Below, one piece after another: positions 6,324 to 9,619 of a stretch of 9,619 bases of DNA (positions are counted from its first letter, which is position 1; the number at the start of each line of letters is the position of its first letter). Location: positions 1 through 9,619 of the forward strand of contig JANRBC010000012.1 in NCBI GenBank assembly GCA_030727685.1. The letters are read 5' to 3'. Both the position numbers and the translations under genes were made by a program. This DNA comes from Ilumatobacteraceae bacterium (GTDB lineage: Bacteria > Actinomycetota > Acidimicrobiia > Acidimicrobiales > Ilumatobacteraceae). Below the pieces are notes generated by a model. It saw only the letters and a program-made list of their open reading frames with translations. It made no database searches and had not been told where the DNA came from.

Positions 6324-7327
6324 TTTCGTCCTCGGCGTTTTTTCTTTTTTGGCTCTTCGTCGCCGTTGTCGCCAGCGGATGGCGCGTTGTCTGCGCCTTC
6401 GAGTCGATAGCCAGTTGCTTCGGCGAAAACATCGTCGAGGCTCGGCTCGTTGATTTCAAGATGCTGGACGTGCACACCGGCTTCATCAAGTTTGCGCACG
6501 ACCTCGGTCACTTGAGATGCGCCACCTCGCAAGCCGACACCGAGTGCACCTTCTGCACCAGGTCGCAGGTCGCCAAAAGTGCTGAGCACTGCATTTGCTT
6601 TTTCGACCTGGTCAATGTTTGTGTTGATAATTAATGTCGGTGCGCCAACGCTGGCTTTGAGATCGGCAGGCTTGCCTTCGCGCACAATTTTGCCGTGATC
6701 GATAATTGCGATTCGATCGGCGAGTTGATCTGCTTCTTCAAGATATTGCGTCGTCAACATTACGGTCGTGCCTTCACGATTAAGGCGACGCACTTCTTCC
6801 CAAAGTGTTAGTCGGCTCATCGGGTCTAGACCAGTCGTAGGTTCATCTAAGAACAAAACAGTTGGTTGATGAATTAAAGAGAGAGCCAAGTCAAGTCGGC
6901 GTCGCATGCCGCCTGAATATGTCGATACGCGACGCGAAGCTGCAGCCGTGAGACCGACTCGCTCGAGCAATTCGTCAGCTCGTTTTTTAAGTGCCGATGA
7001 TGGAATGCCATAGAGCACTGCTTGCAGAGCGAGCAACTCGGCACCAGTCATTAGTGGGTCAATTGCGGCATCTTGCAGCGCCACACCAATATTGCGACGC
7101 ACTTGGTCGGCTTGTTTGACGACGTCATAACCGGCGACGCGGGCAGTGCCCGAAGTTGGTCGCAACAAAGTTGTCAACATGCGTACCGCAGTGCTTTTGC
7201 CTGCGCCGTTGGGCCCGAGAAAACCGAAAACTTCGCCTGCTTTTACTTCGAGGTCAATGCCTTTGACGGCGTGTACATCGCCAAAGTGACGGACGAGGTT
7301 TTCGGCGATAATCGGCGAGTTGTCCAC
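6320..7327 (-). CDS. ABC transporter ATP-binding protein (DrrA-like exporter ATPase)
   Basis: This 335-residue protein is a complete nucleotide-binding domain: Walker A GPNGAGKS at 38-45, Q-loop Gln85, signature YSGGMRRR at 137-144, Walker B VLFLDEP at 157-163 and D-loop TTGLDP at 164-169. The switch position usually filled by His is Gln194 (LTTQYLEEAD), a substitution common in the DrrA/daunorubicin-resistance family. After the core, a DrrA-type C-terminal domain (about 225-310) is followed by an acidic then very basic tail (319-335, ending KKKKRRGRK). The start is GTG at 7327: an in-frame TAA lies four codons upstream, and the protein then begins with the expected IIAENLVRHFG strand. No clear Shine-Dalgarno is seen. 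It energises the two permeases encoded next, with a 4-nt overlap to the first. It follows coxL-like 2 by 32 nt. Confidence 0.95.
   Translation of the reverse strand: MDNSPIIAENLVRHFGDVHAVKGIDLEVKAGEVFGFLGPNGAGKSTAVRMLTTLLRPTSGTARVAGYDVVKQADQVRRNIGVALQDAAIDPLMTGAELLALQAVLYGIPSSALKKRADELLERVGLTAAASRRVSTYSGGMRRRLDLALSLIHQPTVLFLDEPTTGLDPMSRLTLWEEVRRLNREGTTVMLTTQYLEEADQLADRIAIIDHGKIVREGKPADLKASVGAPTLIINTNIDQVEKANAVLSTFGDLRPGAEGALGVGLRGGASQVTEVVRKLDEAGVHVQHLEINEPSLDDVFAEATGYRLEGADNAPSAGDNGDEEPKKKKRRGRK
6329..6333 (-). promoter_or_regulatory. Ribosome binding site of permease A
   Basis: The minus strand reads GAGGA, then CGAAA and the GTG at 6323. It lies within the end of the ATPase gene and supports this GTG as the start. 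Confidence 0.7.
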
Positions 7328-7328
7328 T

Positions 7329-7348
7329 GCAACAGATTACTCAGTTGC
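7329..7348. other. Small inverted repeat before the ATPase start
   Basis: GCAAC (7329-7333) and GTTGC (7344-7348) can form a 5-bp stem with a 10-nt loop in the 32-nt gap after coxL-like 2, ending next to the GTG of the ATPase gene. It could limit ribosome entry there, which may matter because no Shine-Dalgarno is evident. A repeat this short may be chance. Confidence 0.2.
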
Positions 7349-7359
7349 GGCGCAGAAAC

Positions 7360-9619
7360 TTAAGCAGAGGCGTTCGCGATTGCTGACCAAACTCGTTCTG
7401 GAGTTGTCGGCATATCGATGTGGCGAACACCGAGATGCAATAGTGCATCGATAACTGCAGATTGCACTGCCGGGGTCGAACCAATCGTGCCTGACTCGCC
7501 GATGCCTTTTGCGCCGAGTGGGTTAACAAAAGTTGGTGTCTCCATGTGGACAACTTCGATGCTCGGCAATTCGACGGCCGAGATAAACGTGTAGTCGGCA
7601 AAATTAGTTGTCAGCGGATTGCCGTCGCTGTCGTAACGAAACTCTTCAAGCAGTGCTTGGGCCGTGCCTTGGGCGATGCCACCATGAATTTGACCATCCA
7701 AAATGAGTGGATTAACGACTTTGCCGGCGTCATCGCAAGCGATGTGACGACGGTGTTTCACTTGACCCGTTTCGGTGTCAACTTCAACTATCGCGATGTG
7801 TGCGCCAAACGGAAACGTCGCTGAGTTCGCGACGAAAATACCGTCGTGAGTCATGCCAGACTTTGCATCAGCGGCTTTTGCGACGTCAGACCAAGACTTA
7901 GAAATTGACGGTGTGCCGGCAACATGAAATGCGCCAGTTGACTTGTCGAGCACGATGTCGCTTTCGTTTGCTTCAAGCAGTTGCGCCGCAAGTTTGCGTG
8001 CTTCATCGACAAGTTCAATCGAAACTTTTTGCACTGCAGCGCCACCTTGTTGCAACGAGCGTGAACCCATCGTGCCGCCGCCACTTGGCACAAGGTCGGT
8101 GTCGCCCCAGACGACATCGATATCTGCGATGTCGATGCCAGTTTCACTGCTGGCGATCATCGCCCACGAAGTGACGTGTCCTTGGCCGTGCGGTGAAGTG
8201 CCCGTGTAGACGACTGCTCGACCGTTGGGCAAAATATTTATTTTGGCATGTTCTTGCATTGGGTCGACGCCACCTGTGATCTCAACATAGACGCTTACGC
8301 CGATGCCAAGTTGCACTTTGTCGCCGCGTTTGCGACGCTCGGCTTGCTCGGCGCGCGCTTCAGAATATTTAGCAACTGTCATTGCTTTTTCTAATGCAGC
8401 ACCGTAGTCGCCAACATCATATGTATGACCAATTTTGGTTTTGTGTGTCTCCATAAATTTCGGGATCAGATTGATGCGACGAACTTCGGCGGGGTCTTTG
8501 CCTATTTCGGCGGCGAAAAGATCTATTGCGCGCTCGATCGCAGCTGTGGCTTCAGGTCGACCCGCGCCGCGATACGCGACAATCGGTGTCGTATTAGTGA
8601 CTACTGAAGTCGTGCGGCACTCCATTTTGTCGATGTCATAAACGCCCTGCGACATCGGGCGAGTCATGGCCGAGGCGAGCACAGTGCCAACTTCGACCCA
8701 GCCACCTGAATCTTGGATTGCATTCAACTGATATGCGGTCACGCGACCCGCTTTGGTGCCGCCGATCGTGATGTATTGCAACTGGGCTCGCCCGTGACCC
8801 AAACTGATCATTGACTCACTGCGCGTTTCGCGCCAGCGCACCGGCTTGCCAAGATGCCTAGAAATATTGCCGAGCAGAAGCTCTTCTGAATACGCGCTGA
8901 TCTTCGCGCCAAAACCGCCACCCACATCTGGGGTGATGATACGAATTTTTTCGGTGTCGATCTTGTTGGCTTTGGCAACTTCGTCCCGCACACCCTGCGC
9001 ATGCTGAGTCGAAATCCATTGCTGCAACCTGCCGTCAATCCATGTTGCAGCCGAACCGCGTGCTTCAAGCGGGCATGGCGCAACGCGTTGATTCATGAAT
9101 CGACCTTTGACGACGACTTCACAGTCTTTGAATAACTCGTCGCCTGTGTTGTCAGGTTTGCCCATCTCGACGGTGCCCATAACAATGTTCGTGCCGCACT
9201 CTTCGTAAATAAGCGTCTTGCTGTTCATCGATTGTTCTAAGTCAATTAATGGCTCGAGAGTTTCGTACTCAATCACAGCGCGTTCAATCGCGTCTTCACC
9301 TTGATCGGCACGCTCGGTGACGACCGCGGCGATTAGTTCGCCAACCCAGCGCACTTTGCCGATCGCCAAATGTGCACGCTTGGCCCGACGATTATAAGCA
9401 GATGGCTCTTCTTCAAGCCCAAGATCTTGCGCAGAAAAAACTGCGACGACCCCAGGTGATGATTTGCATTCAGACAAATCAATCTTGGTGATTTTTGCAT
9501 GGGCAACTATTGATCTGACATATGTGACATGAAGTGCGCCGGCAAAAAGCGGCTCATCGTTCAGGTCTTCGATGTACTTGCCACCTGATGTCAAAAATTT
9601 TGGGTCTTCTTTGCGTAGA
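7360..9619 (-). CDS. Molybdenum hydroxylase large subunit, form II CoxL-like, copy 2 (5' end outside window)
   Basis: The frame stays open to the right edge. Above a TTG at 9594 it continues as LRKEDPKFL, the family N-terminal motif, so about 10-20 residues are missing and 752 or so are seen. Counting from that TTG, landmarks are STQ at 195-197, GGGFGAK at 225-231, AYRGAGR at 340-346, HGQGHVTSW at 469-477, GTMGSRSL at 507-514, and KGIGESGT at 696-703 with Glu700 as the likely catalytic base. It is a paralogue of coxL-like 1 throughout, but clearly diverged around the active site: STQHAQ instead of STQIPH, and VPSGGGTMGSRS where copy 1 has a different sequence ending DTYGSRS. All landmark residues are kept, so it should be active. 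Its own S and M partners are not visible; they may lie further upstream, or it may share the downstream set. It is the first gene of the operon seen here and is followed 32 nt later by the exporter ATPase. The substrate is unknown. Confidence 0.95.
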   Translation of the reverse strand, partial: LRKEDPKFLTSGGKYIEDLNDEPLFAGALHVTYVRSIVAHAKITKIDLSECKSSPGVVAVFSAQDLGLEEEPSAYNRRAKRAHLAIGKVRWVGELIAAVVTERADQGEDAIERAVIEYETLEPLIDLEQSMNSKTLIYEECGTNIVMGTVEMGKPDNTGDELFKDCEVVVKGRFMNQRVAPCPLEARGSAATWIDGRLQQWISTQHAQGVRDEVAKANKIDTEKIRIITPDVGGGFGAKISAYSEELLLGNISRHLGKPVRWRETRSESMISLGHGRAQLQYITIGGTKAGRVTAYQLNAIQDSGGWVEVGTVLASAMTRPMSQGVYDIDKMECRTTSVVTNTTPIVAYRGAGRPEATAAIERAIDLFAAEIGKDPAEVRRINLIPKFMETHKTKIGHTYDVGDYGAALEKAMTVAKYSEARAEQAERRKRGDKVQLGIGVSVYVEITGGVDPMQEHAKINILPNGRAVVYTGTSPHGQGHVTSWAMIASSETGIDIADIDVVWGDTDLVPSGGGTMGSRSLQQGGAAVQKVSIELVDEARKLAAQLLEANESDIVLDKSTGAFHVAGTPSISKSWSDVAKAADAKSGMTHDGIFVANSATFPFGAHIAIVEVDTETGQVKHRRHIACDDAGKVVNPLILDGQIHGGIAQGTAQALLEEFRYDSDGNPLTTNFADYTFISAVELPSIEVVHMETPTFVNPLGAKGIGESGTIGSTPAVQSAVIDALLHLGVRHIDMPTTPERVWSAIANASA

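Noticed and set aside
2520..8190. Similar stretches such as GATCATCGCCCACGAAGT near 2535 and near 8155 as a DNA repeat element
   Set aside because: They encode the same conserved HGQGH...TSWAMIAS region in the two paralogous large subunits, so protein homology accounts for them.
9592..9594. TTG as the true start of coxL-like 2
   Set aside because: The frame continues upstream with LRKEDPKFL, the conserved N-terminal motif, so the start lies beyond the window.
1..9619. CRISPR arrays, tRNAs, insertion sequences or phage genes
   Set aside because: No repeat-spacer pattern, tRNA-like fold, transposase or terminal inverted repeats were seen; coding density is nearly complete.

Overview
The window appears to be bacterial chromosome from an accessory catabolic region, packed with genes and with no gap longer than about 90 bases. 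The best guess for the host is a moderate-GC Actinomycetota, perhaps Acidimicrobiia-like. This rests on the DrrAB-style ABC-2 exporter, the frequent GTG starts and the style of the Cox-like proteins. Chloroflexota (for example SAR202-like lineages, which also carry many Cox-like paralogues) cannot be excluded. No marker gene fixes the taxonomy.

Left end (1-858, plus strand): the 3' part of a short-chain dehydrogenase/reductase (SDR) gene that enters from outside the window. Its stop codon overlaps the start of a small Dabb (dimeric alpha/beta barrel) gene. The SDR is unusual in that SNTAR stands where the catalytic YxxxK is expected.

Right and main part (890-9619, minus strand): seven genes read right to left, apparently one operon. 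In order of transcription they are: a molybdenum-hydroxylase large subunit (coxL-like 2, 5' end outside the window); an ABC ATPase; two paralogous ABC-2 permeases; and a complete S-L-M set, namely the [2Fe-2S] subunit, a second large subunit (coxL-like 1) and the FAD subunit. Spacing is tight: 32 nt, 4-nt overlap, 2 nt, 90 nt, 9 nt, 4-nt overlap. The two operons converge across 31 nt.

Both large subunits carry AYRGAGR, the signature of the so-called form II CoxL or general xanthine/aldehyde oxidase-type enzymes. Neither has the AYxCSFR loop of true CO dehydrogenase, so CO oxidation is not supported. The likely chemistry is hydroxylation of an aldehyde or N-heterocycle (or a similar carbon centre) with electrons passing Mo -> 2x[2Fe-2S] -> FAD.

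The most interesting feature is the layout: a three-gene DrrAB-type exporter sits between two diverged large subunits, with only one S and one M gene visible. A reasonable inference is a module that oxidises one or two related substrates and exports a substrate or product. The SDR/Dabb pair may act on nearby steps. The substrate cannot be read from the sequence.
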